Assembly: GCF_021559775.1 (NCBI RefSeq)
Contig: NZ_CP056048.1
Coordinates: 62,001 to 126,000 of the forward strand
Reading direction: 5' to 3'
DNA: 64,000 bases
Origin: Gillisella vitis
Lineage (GTDB): Bacteria > Pseudomonadota > Alphaproteobacteria > Rhizobiales > Rhizobiaceae
Made by a program: the position numbers and the translations under genes. A model generated the notes under the pieces. It saw nothing but the letters and a program-made list of their open reading frames with translations. It was not told the DNA's origin and did not search any database. Numbering within the stretch: position 1 is the first letter of the stretch; the number at the start of each line of letters is the position of its first letter. Positions 8,879 through 16,045 of this stretch are shown piece after piece.

Positions 8879-9778
8879 ATGACCTATTTAATTCGGCAGA
8901 TGGGACATGTTGTCATCTCCTCGCCTGATCCGCTTGGTGCGGCCAAAGATATTTGTGACGTGGTTGGCCTTCGTATCACGGAGCAGGACGGCGATACGGT
9001 CTATCTCTCCAGCAACGACCGCCATCACGAACTCACCTACATCAAGGGCGATGGCAAGGCCGTGGCCTGCGGCCTGGAAGCCGTCAGCGCCGACGCCGTG
9101 GACGAGGTCAAGCGTCGCGCTCTGTCCGACGGGCTGACCGTTCTCGACGATAAGCCGCTTGGAAAGCACTACGACAAGGCCGTGCGGATCGTCGCCCCAG
9201 GGGGTGCGATTTTCGAGGTGCATACGCCGATCGCCCGTAATCAGCCACGCCGGTATAACTACTCGACGCCCGGCGCCAGACCCCGCCGGATCGAGCATAT
9301 CAACGCATTCGCGCCCGATACTCATGCCTTCGGCGAGTTCTGCGCAAAGGTGCTGGGTATGAAGCTCTCGGACATGACGGGCGAAGACGGTTTGCGGTGG
9401 TACCGCGCCGAAGACGGTTTCCATCACACGATCGCGATGGGGCCGGGTGAAAGCGGGCTGCACCATTATGCCTTTGATCTCCATTCTCTTGAAGATCTCG
9501 CAGCCATTGCTGACAATCTCACCCTCAAGGACCGGGCGATGGTTTGGGGTCCGGGCCGTCACGGGGCCGGAGGCAATATCTTCACCTATTACGCCGACCC
9601 GCATGGTTGCCTGGTGGAAAATTCCATCGAGCTTGACCGCATCGACAATGACGCGACCTACGAGCCACGGACCTGGGATATCTCGGAGGGTCTGGCAGGA
9701 CGCTGGCTCAATCTCTGGGGCACGCCTCCCACACCCGGCTTCCTGCGTCCCGGCATAGCCTTTGATCCTAAGGTCTGA
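8879..9778 (+). CDS. Extradiol ring-cleavage dioxygenase (VOC fold)
   Basis: 299 residues, two VOC modules. The iron-ligand set is visible: His140 (IEHINAF), His196 (LHHYAFD) and Glu247 (HGCLVENSIE). The segment GRHGAGGNIFTYYADPHG carries the second-sphere His228 and is typical of catechol 2,3-dioxygenase-type enzymes. It should open a catechol next to a hydroxyl using Fe(II) and O2. Context (two-component monooxygenase upstream, FAH-family hydrolase downstream) supports a hydroxylation then meta-cleavage sequence. The N-terminal module lacks the metal site, as usual. Substrate not determined. GAAGGAA upstream supports this start. Confidence 0.9.
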   Translation: MTYLIRQMGHVVISSPDPLGAAKDICDVVGLRITEQDGDTVYLSSNDRHHELTYIKGDGKAVACGLEAVSADAVDEVKRRALSDGLTVLDDKPLGKHYDKAVRIVAPGGAIFEVHTPIARNQPRRYNYSTPGARPRRIEHINAFAPDTHAFGEFCAKVLGMKLSDMTGEDGLRWYRAEDGFHHTIAMGPGESGLHHYAFDLHSLEDLAAIADNLTLKDRAMVWGPGRHGAGGNIFTYYADPHGCLVENSIELDRIDNDATYEPRTWDISEGLAGRWLNLWGTPPTPGFLRPGIAFDPKV

Positions 9779-9987
9779 TCGGGCAGCGCGAGGGACGATT
9801 GATTGGCAGGCGTGGTCGGGAAAGAAGAGGCCTATACGTTTTGCGGTTACCCGGCTCGGCGATGGATTTTCTTAGGGCTTGTGTTGAGGAACACGGTATC
9901 CGAGAGACGACCTATCATCATGCTGTGACTTAATATTGCTGCTGACAATGCTGGTCCGGAAACCTCGGATAGCAGCTTTTGGGTAAA

Positions 9988-10042
9988 CCCTTCCCCGCTA
10001 TTCGGGGAGGGGTGGCGGATCGACCAGCTCAGCGGTCGATCC
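9988..10042. repeat. Two back-to-back hairpins
   Basis: The first pairs 9988-9997 with 10003-10012 around the loop CTATT (10 bp, one T-G pair). The second is a perfect 9-bp stem, GGATCGACC (10017-10025) with GGTCGATCC (10034-10042), and an 8-base loop. Only four bases separate them. Such a pair could terminate transcription after the dioxygenase gene or be part of a structured RNA leader; the sequence does not decide. Confidence 0.5.
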
Positions 10043-10106
10043 GACCGAGGAGAAGCGTGCGCTGGGAGGCCGCACGCCACATTTAAATGAAGAGGAGGAG
10101 GAAGCC

Positions 10107-10286
10107 TTGAAACAGGCAACGATGACGCATGCCGTCGCTAATCCTGGGACGAATAGTCACTTCGACAACAATCGCCATGCTGAAGAACTGGGCGGAACCT
10201 TGTGTTCGACCGTTATTCGCTACCGCGCTAAAGGCGCCGCGCTTTTGTCAGACGTTCACCGGATGAAACAGCCGAAGCCATGGTAA
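10107..10286 (+). CDS. Possible small ORF or gene remnant with strong SD
   Basis: A TTG at 10107 is preceded by GAGGAGGAGGAAG, an unusually strong Shine-Dalgarno match, and opens a 59-codon frame ending at 10284-10286. The predicted peptide (LKQATMTHAVANPGTN...) resembles no family I know. It could be the surviving 5' end of a decayed gene, a leader peptide, or chance. Confidence 0.2.
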   Translation: MKQATMTHAVANPGTNSHFDNNRHAEELGGTLCSTVIRYRAKGAALLSDVHRMKQPKPW

Positions 10287-10595
10287 CCCAGACCGCTGCG
10301 CTGGTGTTGGTCGAAAGGACGGCCAATCTTTCGGCATCCTCTGTCTCATCTTTCATACGCAGCGTTGCGAGCATTGTTTCGATGATGTCGATCCCAGCAC
10401 TTGCGGGCGATCGGCGTCGGATCAGCATAGCCGTCATCGCTTCATAAGGACCATACGGGAGGTGGTCCTGATCGACTTATCAGTCTGCGTCACCGCTTTG
10501 TCGGAGGCTTCGCCGCAGCACAGTCGCAATGAGGAGCAGTCAATCAAACCAAATGCAACGGAGTGAGCAGGTTCGATTCTTAGGGGAGGATAATA

Positions 10596-11945
10596 ATGCG
10601 AATTCTATACATGATCACTATACCGTTGCTGTTTGCGACGGCTGTTCCAGCTTTTGCCATCGATCCGGAGATCGGTACGCAAGAACCACCTTTTCTGGAT
10701 GGCCCACCGCCAGTCTATTCCGGCCCGCTCGCAGAAGCCGGACGGTGGCTTCATGAGAATGGGGTCGATCTTCGAATTGACTATATCAACATCGCTCAGA
10801 GCGCTTCTGCCTATGGCTTCAGAAAAGTCGGCTATGGATCGTTCCTCGTCGATCTGACCGGTAATATTACGCCTGATCTAAGGATCAGGCTCACTGAAGC
10901 GATCAATTTGCCAAACAACAATGTCACCGGCAACCTGACTGCCTTTCTTCCGCCGGTCACCGGCAATACCGACACGGCTCTTGCCCGCTTTTCACTGGAA
11001 GCAGACTTTTTAGATGACCGCTTGACCATAGAAGCGGGCCGCATTGGACTGGCTCGTGACTTCTCGATCAGGGGCTATTGCAGCGGCATCAGTTGTATCA
11101 ACGCAACCCAGGGCAAGAGCCTGAACCTTCCGGACGATGTGCGTTCCGTTTGGGGTGCGCGGGCAGCCTATAAGCTCACGGCAAACACGACGTTAGGGTT
11201 CGGTTTGATCGAGGATAATCCGGACAACTGGCAGAATGGCGACGGCTGGACTTGGGGATCTGGAGACGCCGAAGGCTATATCGCCGCTGCCAACGTTCGT
11301 CATATCGAAACCTTTATGGACAGTGACAAGCCGTTTAAACTTGAAGCTGGAGCCTATTTCCGGTCCACGCCCTATCAGGACACGCTTTACAACAGTGGAT
11401 GGGGGAACCCGACATACGGCGCGAATACCAAGATCGTCACGCATGACAGCGGAACGACCGCAATGTATGCGCATGCACGCAAGGTGGTTTGGAGCAGGTC
11501 TTCGGATAGTTTCAATCCGGAAAACATCGCGTTCTATGGCGGTATCCTACATTACTTCGGTGAAGGTCACGACTATCCATGGGAGGCCTATGTAGGCGTA
11601 GAATATTCGGGGTTCTGGCAAGCCAATCCGCTGGCGAGTGTCGGTGCCTCTGCTCACTATATTCGCATCAGCGAGGAGCGAGCCGAGTACGAGCGCAATG
11701 CCCGGCGGTTCTTCTCAGGCGTCGATCAGAGGCAGTCACAAGACATGTTCATGTTTGACGTGCATGGAAGCACAGGCCTTTTTGGCAATGGCATTCTCGA
11801 TTTTGGCGCGGCCTATATCGTTAATCCGAACTCTGCTTTCGCTGATTTTTCTACCTCAAGACAGAAGGATGGTGTCGTCATTTATGCGGCGCTCGCATTC
11901 GACTTGAGTACCGTCCTTGGGCTTTCTCCTCGGAGAGGACCCTAA
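10596..11945 (+). CDS. Outer-membrane porin (OprB-like)
   Basis: 449 residues with a clear Sec signal peptide (MRILYMITIPLLF...VPAFA, cleavage near residue 21) and then alternating polar/aromatic strands typical of an outer-membrane barrel. The early segment GRWLHENGVDLRIDYINIAQ resembles the start of OprB-type carbohydrate-selective porins. AGGGGAGG lies seven bases before the ATG. The C-terminus (STVLGLSPRRGP) runs past the usual terminal aromatic residue, which is slightly unusual. In this cluster it probably admits the aromatic substrate to the periplasm; that role is inferred. Confidence 0.75.
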   Translation: MRILYMITIPLLFATAVPAFAIDPEIGTQEPPFLDGPPPVYSGPLAEAGRWLHENGVDLRIDYINIAQSASAYGFRKVGYGSFLVDLTGNITPDLRIRLTEAINLPNNNVTGNLTAFLPPVTGNTDTALARFSLEADFLDDRLTIEAGRIGLARDFSIRGYCSGISCINATQGKSLNLPDDVRSVWGARAAYKLTANTTLGFGLIEDNPDNWQNGDGWTWGSGDAEGYIAAANVRHIETFMDSDKPFKLEAGAYFRSTPYQDTLYNSGWGNPTYGANTKIVTHDSGTTAMYAHARKVVWSRSSDSFNPENIAFYGGILHYFGEGHDYPWEAYVGVEYSGFWQANPLASVGASAHYIRISEERAEYERNARRFFSGVDQRQSQDMFMFDVHGSTGLFGNGILDFGAAYIVNPNSAFADFSTSRQKDGVVIYAALAFDLSTVLGLSPRRGP

Positions 11946-11989
11946 GCAAAGTCAGGTAACAGTCTTTAACCTTTTTGCTTGACGAGGCG

Positions 11990-12009
11990 CTAAAAAATAT
12001 ATTTTTTAG
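11990..12009. promoter_or_regulatory. Perfect 20-bp AT palindrome, candidate GntR operator
   Basis: CTAAAAAATATATTTTTTAG is a perfect palindrome upstream of the acetoacetate-decarboxylase-like gene. Its core AAAATATATTTT recurs exactly at 15712-15723, right upstream of the GntR-family gene. This suggests one regulator controls both promoters. It follows the porin stop by 45 bases, so a new transcript probably starts here. Confidence 0.55.
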
Positions 12010-12192
12010 AATAAAATATTTATAATGGGAAGGGAGGTTCCTATGACTTATCTGATTTACCCCCAACCAGTGTAATGCCACCCGCATTTTGCCAGCGCGG
12101 ATTGCGGAGACGTGTAGCCAGTTATCAGAGGCCAGTTGGATGGTTACGTCACCATTCAGAGGCATCTGTCATATGTGATGGGAGATCGATTT

Positions 12193-13089
12193 ATGGGGTT
12201 CAAATTCAATCAGGAGTTCCGCTATCGGATGCCCACGGTATTCGGGCCGGCCGTAGGTCCCCGCCAAAAGCCGGGCGGCGGCATGTGGGCGCTGGAAGAA
12301 ACCGGTACGATGAATGCGGAATGGATGGCTATTACCTATCGCACCAGTGCGGATAAGTTAGAGGCGCTTTTGCCTCCGGGGATGAGCTTGCGCGGTGAGC
12401 CGCTCATCAGTGTCTCCTGTGCCTGGTTCAAGAATCTTTATTGGCTGGCGGGGCGTGGCTACGGCATTTTGTCGATTGATTTCCCCGTAACCTATCAAGG
12501 CAAAACCGAGCGATTGGAAGGGTCTTTCTGCCCGGTTATCTGGGAGGGCGCTCCCGATGCGATCCTGACTGGGCGGGATGAAATGGGCTTTCCAAAACTG
12601 TTTTGCGACATGCCGGAAATCACCTGGGATAAGGAAAAAACCACGGCATCCTGCGAAGCGTCCTGGTTCGGCTTTAAATTTTTCGACATCGCTCTTGGTG
12701 AGATGGAGGAGGATGACGCCCCGCCGAGCCTGCCTGGTTCCGGGGGTGGAGCGGCCATGTACTATAAATACGTCCCTCGGACGAACCCGTTTCAGGGTGG
12801 AGGAGCAGACGTCGCTTATATCACGACGCCAGCGCCACCGCCGGGGGCGGGCAAGCCGGATGCCATCAATTTCGATGGATACCAGTTCAAGCGCTGGCGG
12901 GCCAAGGGCAGCTTCAACTGGCACAAGGCGACGTTTGAACAGCTCCCGACAACCTTTCATATCGTCAACGCCGTGGCAGATATGCCGTGTTTTGAAATCG
13001 TCAAAACCGAAATGGTGGCCTTCTCAGGTCCGGGAATTGGAGTTTCGGTCAATAGCATTCGTCCCGTAGAGCCGGGTGATCAGGAATAA
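12193..13089 (+). CDS. Acetoacetate decarboxylase-family protein
   Basis: 298 residues from the ATG at 12193, chosen for GGGAG eight bases upstream; the frame is open from a TTG at 12136. The central stretch TGRDEMGFPKLFCDMPE matches the active-site region of the acetoacetate decarboxylase superfamily, with Lys135 in the position of the Schiff-base lysine. The neighbouring lysine of classical decarboxylases is replaced by leucine here. Related proteins act as decarboxylases, aldolases or dehydratases on keto acids. With ring cleavage upstream and an FAH-family enzyme ten bases downstream, action on a ring-opened keto acid is likely. Exact reaction unknown. Confidence 0.8.
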   Translation: MGFKFNQEFRYRMPTVFGPAVGPRQKPGGGMWALEETGTMNAEWMAITYRTSADKLEALLPPGMSLRGEPLISVSCAWFKNLYWLAGRGYGILSIDFPVTYQGKTERLEGSFCPVIWEGAPDAILTGRDEMGFPKLFCDMPEITWDKEKTTASCEASWFGFKFFDIALGEMEEDDAPPSLPGSGGGAAMYYKYVPRTNPFQGGGADVAYITTPAPPPGAGKPDAINFDGYQFKRWRAKGSFNWHKATFEQLPTTFHIVNAVADMPCFEIVKTEMVAFSGPGIGVSVNSIRPVEPGDQE

Positions 13090-13099
13090 GGATAATAGA

Positions 13100-13954
13100 A
13101 TGAAACTGGCAAGATTTATTGTCGAGGGAAAGCCTCGGCTCGGTAAAGTCGTGGGCTCTGAAATCATTGATCTGAGTTCCGTGGCTCCTGAATGCGGAAG
13201 CTCAATGAAGGCGCTGATTGAGCGGTTGGATGAATTAAGACCGGCTTTGGAAGCGCTTGATGGCCCTTCTTTCGTACTGGCGGATGTTCAGCTTGCTGCA
13301 CCAATCACCGATCCCAGGAAGTTTCTCGCCATCGGAATGAACTACAGGGCCCATGCCGAGGAAGCGGCAGCCGCAGGAATACCCACGCCAAAGTCGCAAT
13401 TGTGGTTCAACAAACAGGTCACCTGCATCAATGGACCCTATGACGACGTGGTGCTGCCCAGCGTGTCCGAAAAGGTCGATTATGAAGCTGAGCTTGGCTT
13501 CATCATTGGTAAGCGGTGCCGTCATGTGAAGCGCGAAGACGCGCAATCGGTGATCGCCGGGTATTTCGTGGCCAATGATGTCACCGCCAGAGACTGGCAG
13601 TTCCGTTCACCGACCTATACGCTCGGCAAGAGCTTTGATACCCACGGCCCCATCGGCCCCTGGATCACGACGGCGGATGAAGTTCCGGATCCGCACAATT
13701 TGACGCTATCCCTCTCTCTGAATGGCGAGGAAAGACAGCGCACGTCTACGGGCGATATGATCTACGATATCTGGGATCAGATTTCCTATCTCTCAACCGT
13801 TATGACCCTCGAGCCGGGTGACATCATCATAACCGGAACACCATCGAATGTTGGGATTGCAACCGATACCTTCATGAAGCCGGGCGATGTCGTTCGCGTC
13901 GAGGTAAACGGGTTGGGTTCAATCGAAAACCGGTTCGTTGCCGAAGAGCGATAA
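13100..13954 (+). CDS. Fumarylacetoacetate hydrolase-family protein
   Basis: 284 residues from the ATG at 13100 (AAGGA upstream), ten bases after the decarboxylase-like gene; a GTG at 13076 is in frame but overlaps that gene. The C-terminal catalytic domain is complete: YRAHAEEA near the active site, the metal-binding acids in DYEAELGFIIGK, then VANDVTARDWQ and the closing ITGTPSNVGIA. This family hydrolyses acylpyruvates or isomerises and decarboxylates ring-cleavage products of homoprotocatechuate type. It is the likely last step visible in this pathway. A bifunctional decarboxylase/isomerase cannot be excluded. Confidence 0.88.
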   Translation: MKLARFIVEGKPRLGKVVGSEIIDLSSVAPECGSSMKALIERLDELRPALEALDGPSFVLADVQLAAPITDPRKFLAIGMNYRAHAEEAAAAGIPTPKSQLWFNKQVTCINGPYDDVVLPSVSEKVDYEAELGFIIGKRCRHVKREDAQSVIAGYFVANDVTARDWQFRSPTYTLGKSFDTHGPIGPWITTADEVPDPHNLTLSLSLNGEERQRTSTGDMIYDIWDQISYLSTVMTLEPGDIIITGTPSNVGIATDTFMKPGDVVRVEVNGLGSIENRFVAEER

Positions 13955-14002
13955 TCCATCAACGTTGATCGGCAGATAGCCGATTGAGATACTACTGCTT
14001 TT

Positions 14003-14039
14003 AGGGTCTGTCTGGTTCAATCTGAACCGGACAGACCCT
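14003..14039 (+). terminator. Long palindrome after the FAH gene
   Basis: AGGGTCTGTC (14003-14012) and GGTTCA pair with TGAACC and GACAGACCCT (14030-14039), giving a 17-bp stem with one T-G pair and a 3-base loop. It lies 48 bases after the FAH gene stop and is the likely transcript end. It belongs to a repeat family also present at 40362-40388 and 58983-59023. Confidence 0.65.
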
Positions 14040-14130
14040 TGCAACCGCACGACCCTATGTCAGCTGAGAAAGCAGGCCCTCTCTCCTCAAGCCTTGAATT
14101 TCTCCTCCGGGAACCGCAGACCGCCTGCCT

Positions 14131-14324
14131 CCGCTCCCCCGCTGTTGTGGGCAGCACACCACGTGGCAATTTTTCCAGCAAGGGCAGTCCTATGTCGTGC
14201 TCCAGATGATGATCTGCCGGTTGATCGCCGAGGCGGACATATTCAGTTTTTCAGCGGCTCCCCGGAAAGAACCAGCGCGGGCAACGGCATCCAGCAGGAT
14301 TACGGAAGAGGAGGTGAGTTGCAT
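14131..14324 (-). pseudogene. LysR-family regulator fragment, frameshifted
   Basis: Read on the minus strand from an ATG at 14324, the DNA encodes MQLTSSSVILLDAVARAG, then SFRGAAEKLNMSASAINRQ, the helix-turn-helix of a LysR-type regulator. The frame then hits a stop (WSTT*). Shifting by one base at that point continues the family sequence as LEHDIGLPLLEKLPRGVL and PTTAGER, ending near 14131. Beyond that all similarity is gone. So a one-base frameshift plus loss of the effector domain has destroyed this gene. It lies between the FAH gene and the deaminase gene, so it may once have regulated one of them. Confidence 0.7.
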
Positions 14325-14431
14325 TTGGCGGCCCACCGTTTCATTTTCTCGAACGATAAAGCCGGAAAACTGTGCTTGTCATTCGATTTTTCATCGCGCA
14401 CCTTCAAGCTGATTTTGCAAGGAGTATGACA

Positions 14432-14923
14432 ATGACGTTTTCGCCCGTGACCGGTCTCGATCACGAATACTTCCTTCGTCTCAGCTTCAAGGTCGCGCTG
14501 AGGGCCCAGGAAACAGGCAATCATCCTTTCGGTGCTATTCTGGTCGGGCCGGATGGTAAGGTGCTGATGGAACAGGAAAACGCCTATAATCCGACGCGCG
14601 ACATGACGGGGCATGCAGAACGGGTTCTGATGACCCGTGCCTCGCAAGCCTACACGCCCGAACGTCTGAATCAATGCACCATGTACACGTCAGCCGAGCC
14701 TTGTGCCATGTGTGCCGGTGCGGCCTATTGGGCTGGGATTGGGCGGGTGGTTTTTGGTTTGAGCGAGAGCCAATTGAAGGCGATGACAGGCAATCATCCT
14801 GAAAATCCGACACTCGACCTGCCATGCCGTGTGGTCTTCGAGGCGGGCCAGCGCCGCGTCGAGGTTATCGGCCCTTTGCTGAGCGAGGAGGCCGCCAAAT
14901 TGCATGATAATGCCTGGCGTTGA
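14432..14923 (+). CDS. Nucleoside deaminase (CMP/dCMP-type zinc deaminase)
   Basis: 163 residues. Zinc and proton-shuttle motifs are complete: HAE in MTGHAERVLMTRAS and the PCAMC cluster in SAEPCAMCAGAAYWAG. This is the fold of guanine deaminases, tRNA adenosine deaminases and cytosine deaminases; TadA-specific features are not obvious, so a base or nucleoside deaminase is preferred. AAGGAG seven bases upstream favours the ATG at 14432 over that at 14426. It is convergent with the GntR gene, 21 bases apart. Link to the aromatic cluster is unclear. Confidence 0.85.
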   Translation: MTFSPVTGLDHEYFLRLSFKVALRAQETGNHPFGAILVGPDGKVLMEQENAYNPTRDMTGHAERVLMTRASQAYTPERLNQCTMYTSAEPCAMCAGAAYWAGIGRVVFGLSESQLKAMTGNHPENPTLDLPCRVVFEAGQRRVEVIGPLLSEEAAKLHDNAWR

Positions 14924-14944
14924 TGGTGGGGAACTGTCTGGGGT

Positions 14945-15685
14945 TTACGTTGATGTGGGAACTGGCGATCCGGCTTGTGAAAGTGAATGACTGACGTTGC
15001 TTCCCGGTTTTGAAAAGAGGCCTTCAAAAGGGCCGTCTAGACGCAAAAGGAGATCACTCGTCTTGCGGAGATGCGCTTCAAGCCGGGAACATGCGAGTTC
15101 TGTGTCGCGCGCCAGGACGGCTTCAGCGATTTCAGCATGCTCAATGTCAACGTGACGGGGCTCTTTCATGAATGGGACCGCCATGCGTCTATATCGCTCG
15201 ACCTGCCAGAACATGGAGTCGCGAAGCTTCAGCCACCAGCGACTATCGCATGCGAGAACCAAGGCATCATGGAATGCCGCATGAAGTTCAGTCCAGGCAG
15301 GACTAACGGTATTGCTGCCATCAGGATCAGACATCGAGGTATGGTGCAGTTGATGGCTGATGTCTTTGATATGACCTTCCCAGGCCAAAGACCCCTTGGC
15401 TATCGATCGGCGCAGGCAGCGAAGTTCGATTTCTATCCGTACCTCGGTCAAATCCTGTAAATCTTCGATCGAGATCGGGGTAACATGAAATCCGCGCTGA
15501 GCCTCTGCAACAACCAGACCATCTGATGTCAGGCGCGCCAAAGCCTCTCGCACCGCCCCTGGGCTGACGCCAAGTTGCTGGCACAAAGTATCGATCTTGA
15601 GCTTCGACCCAGGGATAAAGCGGCCGTTGAGCAAGTCGTGGCGCAGAACCTCATAGGTTTCGAGGGTGCGGGATCGTACTGTCAT
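14945..15685 (-). CDS. GntR-family regulator (FCD effector domain)
   Basis: 246 residues. A winged helix at residues about 7-70 (LRHDLLNGRFIPGSKLKIDT, then LGVSPGAVREALARLTSDGL) is followed by a helical FCD domain with likely metal/acid-binding acids and histidines (for example EIELRCLRRSI, HAAFHDALVLAC). The AT-rich palindrome core upstream at 15712 recurs before the gene at 12193, pointing to autoregulation plus control of the decarboxylase/FAH transcript. Effector unknown, but FCD proteins usually sense carboxylic acids. Confidence 0.9.
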   Translation of the reverse strand: MTVRSRTLETYEVLRHDLLNGRFIPGSKLKIDTLCQQLGVSPGAVREALARLTSDGLVVAEAQRGFHVTPISIEDLQDLTEVRIEIELRCLRRSIAKGSLAWEGHIKDISHQLHHTSMSDPDGSNTVSPAWTELHAAFHDALVLACDSRWWLKLRDSMFWQVERYRRMAVPFMKEPRHVDIEHAEIAEAVLARDTELACSRLEAHLRKTSDLLLRLDGPFEGLFSKPGSNVSHSLSQAGSPVPTST

Positions 15686-16045
15686 CGCAACACTTCTATC
15701 TTATTTCCGTGAAAATATATTTTTCGAGGTTCTGTATATACGGAGCTAAAAGCACGCACAATCCGGAGGCCTTCATTGGGTTTTCTGATTCAGACATCTT
15801 TTTGTTTGTCACGAATTTGGTTGACCGCACGTTTCTGACCGAAACGACACTCAGCCAAACACGCTGAAGCTCCTCGGTAAACCGGTTCTGCCTTTTTGCC
15901 GGTTTGCTCGGTCCGTTGGGGCAATGCGGCTTTTTGTTTTCAGTTCGTGCATCATTGCTAACAGGCATTGACAGACTGCGATGTTCCGATAGTCTTTAAT
16001 TATGATCTGTATTGCGTAATTATAGAATAATAAAAGGGGAACGTC
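15686..16045. other. Divergent promoter region between GntR and binding-protein genes
   Basis: About 360 bases. Besides the GntR palindrome it contains a hairpin, AAACCGG (15879-15885) with CCGGTTT (15899-15905), and an AT-rich stretch with two TAATTA blocks just before the binding-protein gene at 16046. No credible gene on either strand. Confidence 0.4.
15711..15725. promoter_or_regulatory. Candidate autoregulatory GntR operator
   Basis: GAAAATATATTTTTC, 26 bases before the GntR start codon, contains the 12-bp palindrome AAAATATATTTT shared exactly with 11990-12009. Position and symmetry fit an autoregulatory site. Not proven. Confidence 0.5.

Larger units (their letters stand above)
9779..10595. 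other. Long intergenic region with paired hairpins
   Basis: About 815 bases between the dioxygenase and porin genes with no confidently coding frame. It holds two adjacent strong hairpins (9988-10042), a short frame with a very strong ribosome site (10107-10286), and an inverted repeat AGGACCA/TGGTCCT (10447-10469). Some stretches on the minus strand (about 9850-9960 and 10228-10437) read as protein-like but match nothing I recognise. Decayed genes are possible. Confidence 0.4.
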
